Shown: positions 26,414 through 33,385 of the stretch, in pieces | Numbering within the stretch: the first letter of the stretch is position 1 | Layout: each line of letters begins with the position of its first letter | Origin: Microlunatus elymi | GTDB taxonomy: Bacteria; Actinomycetota; Actinomycetes; Propionibacteriales; Propionibacteriaceae | DNA: 64,000 bases | Direction of reading: 5' to 3' | Assembly: GCF_007362775.1 (NCBI RefSeq) | Contig: NZ_CP041692.1 | Location: 4,464,001-4,528,000 of the forward strand | Program-made: the position numbers and the translations under genes | The notes under the pieces: model-generated | Database searches by the model: none | What the model was told of the DNA's origin: nothing | The model's input: the letters and a program-made list of their open reading frames with translations, nothing else

Positions 26414-27894
26414 GACGCCATCCGCTCGCTCACCGCCGGTGCCACGGTGAGATGTCGGGTCGATTCCGCGGCCGTGGGGAGATGCAGCAGCGCCGTGGTC
26501 CCGGTCGGGAAGCGGGTCCCGGTGCGCAACTCGAGCCTGCCGCCGGCTGCTTCCACCAGTCGCGACGAGAGCGCCAGCCCCAGGCCGTCCCCGATCGTCG
26601 GTGCCGCCGGGTCCAGCCCGGGCCCGGCGTCGCTGATCTCGATCACGCACCCGGCAGCCTTGCGTTCGACCCCGACGTAGACCTCGGCGCCGGGAGCATG
26701 CCGGGCACAGTTGGCCAGCAGGTTGGTGACCACCTGGGCGAGGGTGGCGGTGGACACGGCGACCCGCAGGCCGGGCGGGCAGCGCAGGGTGATCTCGGAG
26801 CCGGAGAGCCGGCGCAGGGTGACCAATCGAGTGAGTACGGCGTCCACCGCGGCCGAGTTGTCGTCGTCGCTCGGCGACGTCTTTTCCAGCAGTCCGTGCA
26901 GCCGGGCCAATTCGTCGTTGATCATCGCGCTGATCGAACGACCTCCGGTCACCGCCTCCACGTCGGGACGCGGCGTCATCAACGTGGTCACCGAGGACAG
27001 GGCGATCAAGGCGTTGCGGATCTCGTGCCGGCGTTCGAGCGCGGCCCGCTCGGCCGCGGCGGTGCGTTCGGCCTCCTCGGCGGCGACCGCGCGGCGTTCG
27101 ATCATCACCGCGTGGGTCTGCAGGCAGGCTGCCGCCAGCAGGACCAGCACGCCGATGAACCGCATCACCGCGAATTCGAGATTGCTCCCGGTGAACAGCA
27201 GCAGCGCCCGGGCCGCGCAGAGGAGGGCCAGCCCGAAGCCGATGCGCCACCACGCCGGCGACCGACGGCGCAGGCCACGCATGATGAAGGCGCAGGCCAG
27301 CAGGCCCCAACCGGCGAGCAGGACGGTGCCGCCGACGTACAGATCGGTGGTGTCGAGGATCCGTTCGGGCAGCACCACCGCGGTCGTCATCGCCAGCGCG
27401 TTCAGCACCAGGGCGGCGGTGATCGCGCGTGGCCAGGACCACCACCGCGGCAGTCGCTCGGCCAGTCCGAGCAGGAGCAGCGCGCCGAAGACGACGACGG
27501 AGGCGGCCGCGGCACCGCGTACCAGTGGGCTGCGTCCGGGCACGGCGTTGACGACACTGATCGGCATCCCGACCAGGGCGTAGAAGCCGAAGGCGTAGCT
27601 GATCAGCCGCAACCCGAGGTCCGGTCGCAGGTGGGAGTTGAGTGCGGACAGGACGGCGACCACCGCGATCGAGCCCGCGGTCGTGGCGCCCAGCACCGGA
27701 ACTGCCTGGCCCTGCAGCGGATGGGCGTCCGCCGTCATGACGAGGTGTAATAGCAGCGCGCCGACGACGGTGGCACCGAACACCACGACAGCCTCGGCGG
27801 CCATCCGTATCGGCGCGGAGATCGGCGTACGACCCAACCGCGTCAACGGTCGGCGCAACCGCTGCTGCGGTCGGTGTACGCCGTGAAAAGTCAT
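26410..27894 (-). CDS. Sensor histidine kinase
   Basis: The 494-residue protein has about seven N-terminal membrane helices (residues ~30-260, no large extracellular domain), a short coiled segment (RRAVAAEEAERTAAAERAAL), a phospho-acceptor motif RRHEIRNALIAL with His near residue 290, and an HATPase domain with N box NLLANCARHAPGAEV, G1 DAGPGLD and G2 GDGLGLALS. The 7TM-like sensor suggests detection of a membrane or lipophilic signal. The ATG at 27894 has GGGGGAG 6 nt upstream. The region 27895-28068 upstream shows no gene. Confidence 0.9.
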   Translation of the reverse strand: MTFHGVHRPQQRLRRPLTRLGRTPISAPIRMAAEAVVVFGATVVGALLLHLVMTADAHPLQGQAVPVLGATTAGSIAVVAVLSALNSHLRPDLGLRLISYAFGFYALVGMPISVVNAVPGRSPLVRGAAAASVVVFGALLLLGLAERLPRWWSWPRAITAALVLNALAMTTAVVLPERILDTTDLYVGGTVLLAGWGLLACAFIMRGLRRRSPAWWRIGFGLALLCAARALLLFTGSNLEFAVMRFIGVLVLLAAACLQTHAVMIERRAVAAEEAERTAAAERAALERRHEIRNALIALSSVTTLMTPRPDVEAVTGGRSISAMINDELARLHGLLEKTSPSDDDNSAAVDAVLTRLVTLRRLSGSEITLRCPPGLRVAVSTATLAQVVTNLLANCARHAPGAEVYVGVERKAAGCVIEISDAGPGLDPAAPTIGDGLGLALSSRLVEAAGGRLELRTGTRFPTGTTALLHLPTAAESTRHLTVAPAVSERMAS

Positions 27895-28068
27895 CCGTGT
27901 CTCCCCCGAAATCACGGTTTCGTCATCCTCGAATCGGTTTGCCCGATCCGACGGATTCGCCCCTTCCGCAGGTTATCGCAGCTGACTGACAGTCGTTGCC
28001 TGTTCGACGGAAACTGCCTAAGACAAAAGGGACCCGGCCCATCCGACAGGAGCTGGTCACGACACGAG

Positions 28069-28112
28069 CCTGCCCACGTGGAGTCTCCCCCGAGGACTCT
28101 CACGTGGGCAGG
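28069..28112 (-). terminator. Strong hairpin after the TasA-like gene (terminator without a long U tract)
   Basis: CCTGCCCACGTG (28069-28080) and CACGTGGGCAGG (28101-28112) are perfect inverted arms, extended inward by GAGTC/GACTC with one bulged base. It lies 57 nt after the stop of the TasA-like gene and upstream of the kinase. The lack of a T-run is common for actinobacterial terminators, but a regulatory role is also possible. Confidence 0.65.
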
Positions 28113-28168
28113 CGGACCCTGACTTGGCCGGTGGCTGCGGCCGCGAACGGCACCGTCGCGTTCGCTCC

Positions 28169-28690
28169 TTACACCGGGGCGCTGGTCAGCGTCGCCTCGA
28201 GGACCGCCTTGGCCTGGAGATTCTCGAGGTAGTTCTGGTCCTGACCGTTGTCCGGCAGCTTCATCTGGAAGACGAACGTTGTCGGCTCTCCCGGGGCGAG
28301 TTTGATGCCCGGGCGGATGGTGCCCGCGTTCTCGACCGCACCGAGTGACATGCAGCCGTTGCCGTTGACACCGCAGAGCTGGACGGCGTTCAACATGGCG
28401 GTGTCGCTGCCCTTGTCGATGACCTTCAAGGTCAGGTAGCCGTCGACGTTGCCCTCGTTGGTCACCGTGAAGCTGTTCGAATCGCTCCAGCCGGGAATGA
28501 CCTTGGTGATGTTGATCCGGTGATCCAGGCTGGTGCCGATCTTGAGGTGGCCGGTCTTGACTCGCTGCTGCGACGTCGTGTTGCTGTCGGTGAAGTATGA
28601 GAAGGTCCCGGCAGTCAGGCTGACGGCTGCTCCGACCACGACGACGCCGGCCGCAGCGGTAGCCAATTTCTTCTTGGTCTTGGATTCCAT
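28169..28690 (-). CDS. TasA/CalY-like secreted protein with SipW-type signal peptide
   Basis: The 173-residue protein starts MESKTKKKLATAAAGVVVVG and has the SipW-type signal ending TAGTFSYFTDSNTT. The mature part resembles the TasA/camelysin group: LKIGTSLDHRINITKVIPG, NSFTVTNEGNVDGYLTLKV, LAPGEPTTFVFQMKLPDN. TasA proteins form extracellular fibres in Bacillus biofilms; whether this one does is inference. Two Cys residues (CGVNGNGC) could form a disulfide. The ATG at 28690 has GGGGGGAA 4 nt upstream. It diverges from the signal peptidase gene across a shared control region. Confidence 0.85.
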   Translation of the reverse strand: MESKTKKKLATAAAGVVVVGAAVSLTAGTFSYFTDSNTTSQQRVKTGHLKIGTSLDHRINITKVIPGWSDSNSFTVTNEGNVDGYLTLKVIDKGSDTAMLNAVQLCGVNGNGCMSLGAVENAGTIRPGIKLAPGEPTTFVFQMKLPDNGQDQNYLENLQAKAVLEATLTSAPV

Positions 28691-28790
28691 TGCGTTCCCC
28701 CCGATCGCATCGCCGTGGTCCACAGCTCAGCGGCTCCGACGACTGAGTCACTGCTTGTGCAGAACTCTGCCGCGCGGCGACATCGACCGG

Positions 28791-28834
28791 CATCGGCAAA
28801 CTTGACTATTCGCGGATAGGCAAAATTGCCGATG
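28791..28834. promoter_or_regulatory. 44-bp near-symmetrical dyad between the TasA-like and SipW genes
   Basis: Left arm CATCGGCAAACTTGACTAT (28791-28809) and the reverse complement of the right arm (28816-28834) match at 16 of 19 positions, around a 6-bp centre TCGCGG. It lies 101 nt before the TasA-like start and 92 nt before the SipW start. Its size suits a dimeric or tetrameric repressor/activator controlling both directions. Confidence 0.6.
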
Positions 28835-28925
28835 CGCCGGCCCCGGTTGATTTCCCACACTGGCCCCGACAGGGGAGGCATCTGCGGGTGCCCGGCCGGA
28901 CCGCCGGAAGGGATGGGGATCCGCC

Positions 28926-29528
28926 ATGGCAACGGCAGCATCTCAACCTCCCGAGGCCGAGAGCGGCGTCGAGGTCGTGACTGCGGCCGTTCCCGCCGGG
29001 AAGCCGCGCCGATTCCTCGGCCGGCTGGGTGCCGTGGTGCTCACGCTGGTCGTGGTCGCGGTCGTCGCGCTGGCGGTCGCGTTGACGGTGCTTCCCGCGT
29101 TGGTCGGCGGGCAGACGCTGACGGTGCTGTCGGGCAGCATGCAGCCGCGGCTGCCGGTCGGATCGGTTGTGGTGAACAAGCCGGCCGATGTGGCGACACT
29201 CCAACGCGGCGACATCGTCACGTACGCCATCGGGGACACCCTGATCACCCACCGGATCGTCGCGATCAAGCAGAGCTCCGACGGGCCGGTGTTCACCACC
29301 AGGGGCGATGCGAACAATGCCGACGACACCGCACCGGTGCATGCCGCTCAGCTCCGCGGCCGACTCTGGTACGACGTGCCCTACATCGGCACCGTACGCA
29401 ATTTCGTACTGAGCAAGGCGGGCATCATGGTCGGCGGCGGAGCCGTGGTGTTGTGCGCCGGGATCTGGTTCCTGGTACGGCTGAATCGGCCCCGTGAACT
29501 GAATCAATCCCGCCAAGACGGATCATGA
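28926..29528 (+). CDS. sipW: SipW-type (ER-type) signal peptidase I
   Basis: The 200-residue protein has two hydrophobic anchors (residues ~31-60 and ~162-183). The catalytic Ser71 is in VLSGSMQP, and His109 (LITHRIVAI) takes the place of the Lys found in ordinary bacterial signal peptidase I; GDANNADD at 127-134 is the conserved D box. These are the hallmarks of the Ser-His ER/SipW subclass, which matures TasA-type exported proteins. The adjacent TasA-like protein and the overlapping small gene are the obvious substrates. Start ATG 28926 has GGGGA about 7 nt upstream. Confidence 0.92.
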   Translation: MATAASQPPEAESGVEVVTAAVPAGKPRRFLGRLGAVVLTLVVVAVVALAVALTVLPALVGGQTLTVLSGSMQPRLPVGSVVVNKPADVATLQRGDIVTYAIGDTLITHRIVAIKQSSDGPVFTTRGDANNADDTAPVHAAQLRGRLWYDVPYIGTVRNFVLSKAGIMVGGGAVVLCAGIWFLVRLNRPRELNQSRQDGS

Positions 29529-30130
29529 GACGCCACGCGGGCCCGACGATCGTCGCCGCGCTGGCGGCAGCCGCGTTCCTCGGAAGCTGCGCCGGCTCGT
29601 TGTCGGCCAACCCCGGCACGTACGCCTACTTCGTCGACTCGTCCTCGGTCGCGATCAAGATCACGACCGCGAAGGGTGACGCGGCTCCGAAGAAGGCGCC
29701 CACCGCAGCGAACGACGCGGCGGAATCGAAGACAGCATCGCCCGAGCATCCGGATGCGCGGAGCACTCCCGCAGCGAGCACGAGCCCCTCGGCTACCAAG
29801 TCCCCAAGCGCGACCAAGGAACCCGCTGCGACCAAGTCCTCTGCCACAACCACGAAGCCCGCTGCGACGCGGACTGCTACGGTGACGAGCAGCCCTCCAA
29901 CGACCAACGCCGCCAACGACCCCGTCGTCAACAGCAGCGATGCCGCCAACAACAGCCCGGCCGCCGATGAACCAGGCCGATCGGGAGCGCGGCACGGTTC
30001 GAAGAGCAACTCCGCATCGGCCCAACACCGATCAGCCGAAAAGGCATCCAAGAAGGAGAAGGGGAAGCACGGCAGGTCCAAACACCGCGACGTCGGCATC
30101 GAGAACGACCAGACGAATCGAGCCAGTTAG
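29525..30130 (+). CDS. Small exported Ser/Thr/Ala/Pro-rich protein with SipW-like signal
   Basis: The ATG overlaps the signal peptidase stop (ATGA), so the two are translated together. The 201-residue product has a signal helix, a lipobox-like LGSC at residue ~22, then GTYAYFVDSSSVAIKI, which resembles the GTFSYFTDSNTT of the TasA-like protein. The rest is low-complexity (Ala, Thr, Ser, Pro, Lys) with a strongly basic C-terminal tail (KKEKGKHGRSKHRD). It could be a lipid- or wall-anchored linker, or a fibre accessory; no family is recognised. The TasA beta-sandwich itself is missing. Confidence 0.75.
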   Translation: MRRHAGPTIVAALAAAAFLGSCAGSLSANPGTYAYFVDSSSVAIKITTAKGDAAPKKAPTAANDAAESKTASPEHPDARSTPAASTSPSATKSPSATKEPAATKSSATTTKPAATRTATVTSSPPTTNAANDPVVNSSDAANNSPAADEPGRSGARHGSKSNSASAQHRSAEKASKKEKGKHGRSKHRDVGIENDQTNRAS

Positions 30131-30188
30131 CGGGCACCCGCTACGGGCACTGATGCAAAGCTCCGCGAGGTGGTTTGTCGTCCGTCTG

Positions 30189-30267
30189 CTCCCCGGGTAG
30201 GAGTCGAACCTACGTCGCTAGTCCTGATTCAAAGTCAGGCGGGCCCTGCCGGCAGACCAACCGGGGA
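30189..30267 (-). tRNA. tRNA-Gln (anticodon TTG)
   Basis: Acceptor TCCCCGG/CCGGGGA, D arm GGTC/GGCC, anticodon stem CCTGA/TCAGG with loop CTTTGAA (anticodon TTG, reading CAA) and T arm GTAGG-TTCGACT-CCTAC are all perfectly paired. The total is 79 nt because two bases separate the D and anticodon stems and the variable region is 9 nt. No CCA is encoded. It sits alone between the SipW cluster and the gene at 30299. Confidence 0.88.
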
Positions 30268-30298
30268 ACGGCCGCCCGTGGGGCGGCCGGCACCAAGG

Positions 30299-30790
30299 TT
30301 ACGCATGCCGGCCCGTCGGCGCATCTCGGGTCCGGCCGCCGACCCGCTGGGCCAGGATCGCGATCGCCAGACCGACCAGGTAGATCAGCGTCACCACGGC
30401 GAGGATCTTGACCGCCTCGCGGTCGGTGTTGTCGCCGAGCACTCGGGTCCGGTCCGGGTTGCCCGCGTCGTACTGGATCCAGATCGCGCCGCGGCCGTAG
30501 CCGAAGTCCGGCGGGATCACCCGACACGGCCGGGTCACCTTCGTCGTGTGCTCTCCCGTCGGGATCGGAAAGCGCACCCGGTAGGTGATGGTCTTGCCGC
30601 CGATCGGCGTCGAGCCACTGCCGATCGCACCGAAACAGCCCACGTCGGAGCTCAGGATCTTCGCGTCCACCCGGACGCCGTGATGATCGAGCCGATAGGC
30701 CCGATACGCGTGGCTGCCGAGTTGGAACAGCAGCAGCGCCGCCACTGCAGCCAAGATCACCCAGACCCACCATCGCCACCTGCCCCGCAT
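30299..30790 (-). CDS. DUF3592-like membrane protein
   Basis: The 163-residue protein has helices at both ends (WWVWVILAAVAALLLFQLG, then VKILAVVTLIYLVGLAIAIL) and a central extracytoplasmic domain with two or three Cys residues (VGCFGAIGSG, TRPCRVIPP) and IQYDAGNPDRTRV. That last motif and the layout fit DUF3592-type proteins, whose function is unknown. It starts one base after the patatin stop, so the two are probably co-expressed. Confidence 0.7.
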   Translation of the reverse strand: MRGRWRWWVWVILAAVAALLLFQLGSHAYRAYRLDHHGVRVDAKILSSDVGCFGAIGSGSTPIGGKTITYRVRFPIPTGEHTTKVTRPCRVIPPDFGYGRGAIWIQYDAGNPDRTRVLGDNTDREAVKILAVVTLIYLVGLAIAILAQRVGGRTRDAPTGRHA

Positions 30791-30791
30791 G

Positions 30792-32705
30792 TCAGACCTG
30801 CGGCATCCGGCGCAGCACGCCGACCGGGCGCGGGCGATCGGTGAGCGCAGCCAGCGCCTGTGGATCGGCCTCCTCGACGACCCGGGCGAGTTCGTCCAGC
30901 ACCCGATCCAGCTCGCCGGCCAACTCACGCTCGGACTCGCTGCCGAATCGATAACTCGGCGGATCGGCCAGCAGCCGCTCCCCCAGCACCGCCCGCCCGA
31001 GGCCGTACGACTCCGCCCAGTCGGGCAGCACCGACAGCAAGGCCCGGTAGCGCACCCAGCGATGGTTGTCCCAGCCGGTGCTGGTCGGCCGGCCGTCCAC
31101 GTACGGCGGATAGTGCGGCTCTGCGAACTGGTTCATGATCGCGTCCGCGGCCCGCTCCCCGCGCCGCGCCAGCCGTTCGATCATCTCGTCGTCCATCGCC
31201 AGATTGATGCCGCCCTCGTGCTTGGTCTGCAGGACCCGGACGATCCGATCCCGGAACCCGGGAAACGACAGCTGAGTGGTGTCCTGCCAACTGCTGGATG
31301 AGGTGTAGATCGCACCCAGGAATCCCGCCACAGCAGCGATCCCGCGGTTCGGCCAGCGGGCGATCTTGGGTGCCAAGCCGTCGTTGTTGCCGTGCGCCCA
31401 CTCGACGTTGTCCGCCTCGTCGGTGTCCGGCTGTACGCCGGGTGGAAAGCTCTGCAGATTGATCGCGTACGTGGGCCGGGTCGGCAACGCCGCGTCGAAG
31501 AGTTGCACCGGGAAGTTGTTGGACAGCCCGCCGTCGGAGAACCAGACCTTGACGAACCGGCGCGGACCGGTCGGATCCAGTCGGCCGTCCGGACCCTCGT
31601 CGGCGCGTTCGATCACCCACAGCGGGACCGCGGAGATCACCAGCGGCATGCTCAGCGACATCCGGGCGGCGATGATCACCGGCAGGTCCTGCGCGTCGGG
31701 CAGCCGGCACAGCCCCGGCGAGTGCGCAATCCCTTGCTGGCGGTCGATCTCCCAGGACTGTGCGTCGGCCCGTTCCGGACTACGCGGTTCGGCAGCCGCC
31801 TCCAACGCCGCCATCACCTTCGGCGGAAAGATCCGTCGCCACTCGTCGGGGTCGTAGAAGAACCGATGCGCCGCGAACGGCAGATCGTACGGCCGGGACT
31901 CACTCAGGCAGGTGGTCGTCACCCGCAGGTCGATCCGGCGTTGCCGCGGATCCTTCAACGCCGCATCCATGTCAGGGTCCTGACACCCCGCAGTCCACAG
32001 CTGACCGAAGGTCAGCGGCGGGTCATCGGTCTGCAGACCGGCGGCGGCGTTGATCTTGTTCGCCAGCCATTCGGTCAGCGCCGGTCCGCGTTCGTCCTTG
32101 GTGGGTTCGGATTCGGTCAGCCCGGTGCACATCCCGAAGCTGTTCTCCGGTACGTCTCTGGTCAAGTTGATCATGATCGAGACGAGCAGCGCGACCAGCT
32201 CGACAATCACCAGCAGAACCGCACCGAGCACGATCGCCCAAGGCCCCGCGATCACGATGCCCAGGATGATCAAGATCAATCCGGGCAGCGCGCCGAGCAC
32301 CGCAGCCGGCGGATAGCCGGTGACCGCAGTACCCAGCGCGGCGAAGATCCGATTGGGCAGGCTGCGGCCGTTCATCCGATCGCCACCGGTCAGGATCAAC
32401 ATCAGCCGCAGCAAGGTCCGGGTGTTCGGCTGCGGCTGGAACAGCGCGAGCATCCGGCCGCGACCGAGCTCGTGCGGGATCTGATCGAACAGCCCGAAGC
32501 CGCCTCGGCCGGTCACCCGGCCGTACTCGGCCGCAGCGGCCACCGCCGCGGCCATCGCACCGGCCGACGTGCCGCCGATCCCGCGCAACCGGTACCGCCG
32601 GGCCAGCGCCGCCAACGCCCGCGGATAGATCACCCCGGACGCGGTCCCGCCCTGAAGGACGATGTCGCATTCCTGCTCGGGTTCGTGGTTCGGGTCGGTC
32701 GGCAT
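30792..32705 (-). CDS. Patatin-like phospholipase with membrane segments
   Basis: The 637-residue protein has the patatin fold motifs: an oxyanion-type loop GGTASGVIYP at 19-28, nucleophile Ser47 in GTSAG, and the dyad Asp in DGGLSNNFP near residue 390. Between them two hydrophobic segments (LPGLILIILGIVIAGPWAIV, LGAVLLVIVELVALLVSIM) suggest membrane anchoring. The expected activity is acyl hydrolysis of lipids. The GTASG replaces the commoner GGGxRG loop. The start at 32705 is chosen because it begins just before the fold; the frame is open 25 codons further upstream. Confidence 0.85.
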   Translation of the reverse strand: MPTDPNHEPEQECDIVLQGGTASGVIYPRALAALARRYRLRGIGGTSAGAMAAAVAAAAEYGRVTGRGGFGLFDQIPHELGRGRMLALFQPQPNTRTLLRLMLILTGGDRMNGRSLPNRIFAALGTAVTGYPPAAVLGALPGLILIILGIVIAGPWAIVLGAVLLVIVELVALLVSIMINLTRDVPENSFGMCTGLTESEPTKDERGPALTEWLANKINAAAGLQTDDPPLTFGQLWTAGCQDPDMDAALKDPRQRRIDLRVTTTCLSESRPYDLPFAAHRFFYDPDEWRRIFPPKVMAALEAAAEPRSPERADAQSWEIDRQQGIAHSPGLCRLPDAQDLPVIIAARMSLSMPLVISAVPLWVIERADEGPDGRLDPTGPRRFVKVWFSDGGLSNNFPVQLFDAALPTRPTYAINLQSFPPGVQPDTDEADNVEWAHGNNDGLAPKIARWPNRGIAAVAGFLGAIYTSSSSWQDTTQLSFPGFRDRIVRVLQTKHEGGINLAMDDEMIERLARRGERAADAIMNQFAEPHYPPYVDGRPTSTGWDNHRWVRYRALLSVLPDWAESYGLGRAVLGERLLADPPSYRFGSESERELAGELDRVLDELARVVEEADPQALAALTDRPRPVGVLRRMPQV

Positions 32706-32790
32706 GCAGACATCTTCGCCAATACCCCGGCACGAGCACGTCGGCGACCCACCGCGGGTCGACAAACGTCTCGACATCAAGACTCTTCAC

Positions 32791-32796
32791 TAGACT
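32791..32796 (+). promoter_or_regulatory. -10 element of a candidate leaderless promoter (marR-GH35)
   Basis: TAGACT 7 nt before the ATG at 32804, with no ribosome-binding site. Confidence 0.4.
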
Positions 32797-32803
32797 CGGC
32801 AGC

Positions 32804-33376
32804 ATGCCGGATCAGCCCGCAGCCATCGCCCCCGATGCGACCAACGGCATGGGCGACGAAGTCGAAGTCATGCGCGACGAGGTCGAAGTCATGCGCGACG
32901 AGGTCGACGGTCTGGTCGAGGCGTGGCGCCGGGAACGGCCGGATCTGGACAGCTCGCCGATGGAGGTGCTCTCCCGAGTCACCCGACTGGCGCACTACCT
33001 GGATCGGCAGCGGCGGACGGCGTTCGCCCGGCATGAACTGGAGTCCTGGGAGTTCGACGTGCTGGCGGCACTGCGCCGCTCCGGCGATCCTTATCAACTC
33101 AGCCCGGGCCAACTGCTGCGCGAAACCATGGTCACCTCCGGCACCATGACCAATCGGGTCGACCGGCTCGCGGCGCGCGGCCTGGTCAACCGGACGAACC
33201 GGCCCGACGATCGGCGCGGTGTGCTGGTCCGGCTGACGCCCGACGGCAAGCGCGCGGTCGATGCGGCGATCACCGACCTGCTCCGCGCCGAACACCAGAT
33301 CCTCGGCGTGTTGCCGAGCGCGCAGCGTGATCAGCTTGCCGAGGCCCTGCGCCAACTGATCGCCCCGTACGAATAG
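32804..33376 (+). CDS. MarR-family transcriptional regulator
   Basis: The 190-residue protein has a MarR winged helix: SWEFDVLAALRRSGDPYQLS, recognition region SGTMTNRVDRLAARGLVNR and wing RPDDRRGVLVRLTPDGKRAV. The N-terminus has an extra ~50 residues including a 7-residue repeat (DEVEVMR, 2.5 copies) with several in-frame ATG codons, so the true start is uncertain. It ends 9 nt before a GH35 beta-galactosidase gene and may regulate it. Confidence 0.88.
   Translation: MPDQPAAIAPDATNGMGDEVEVMRDEVEVMRDEVDGLVEAWRRERPDLDSSPMEVLSRVTRLAHYLDRQRRTAFARHELESWEFDVLAALRRSGDPYQLSPGQLLRETMVTSGTMTNRVDRLAARGLVNRTNRPDDRRGVLVRLTPDGKRAVDAAITDLLRAEHQILGVLPSAQRDQLAEALRQLIAPYE
32855..32908 (+). repeat. 21-bp tandem repeat inside marR
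   Basis: Units begin at 32855, 32876 and 32897 (the last partial) and encode DEVEVMR. Units 1 and 2 differ by a single base (GACGAA/GACGAG). Each full unit carries an in-frame ATG. Confidence 0.8.
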
Positions 33377-33385
33377 GCTCTGCGG

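Noticed and set aside
30131-30300. Integration site at tRNA-Gln
   Set aside because: No integrase, no repeated tRNA end and no abrupt composition change nearby.
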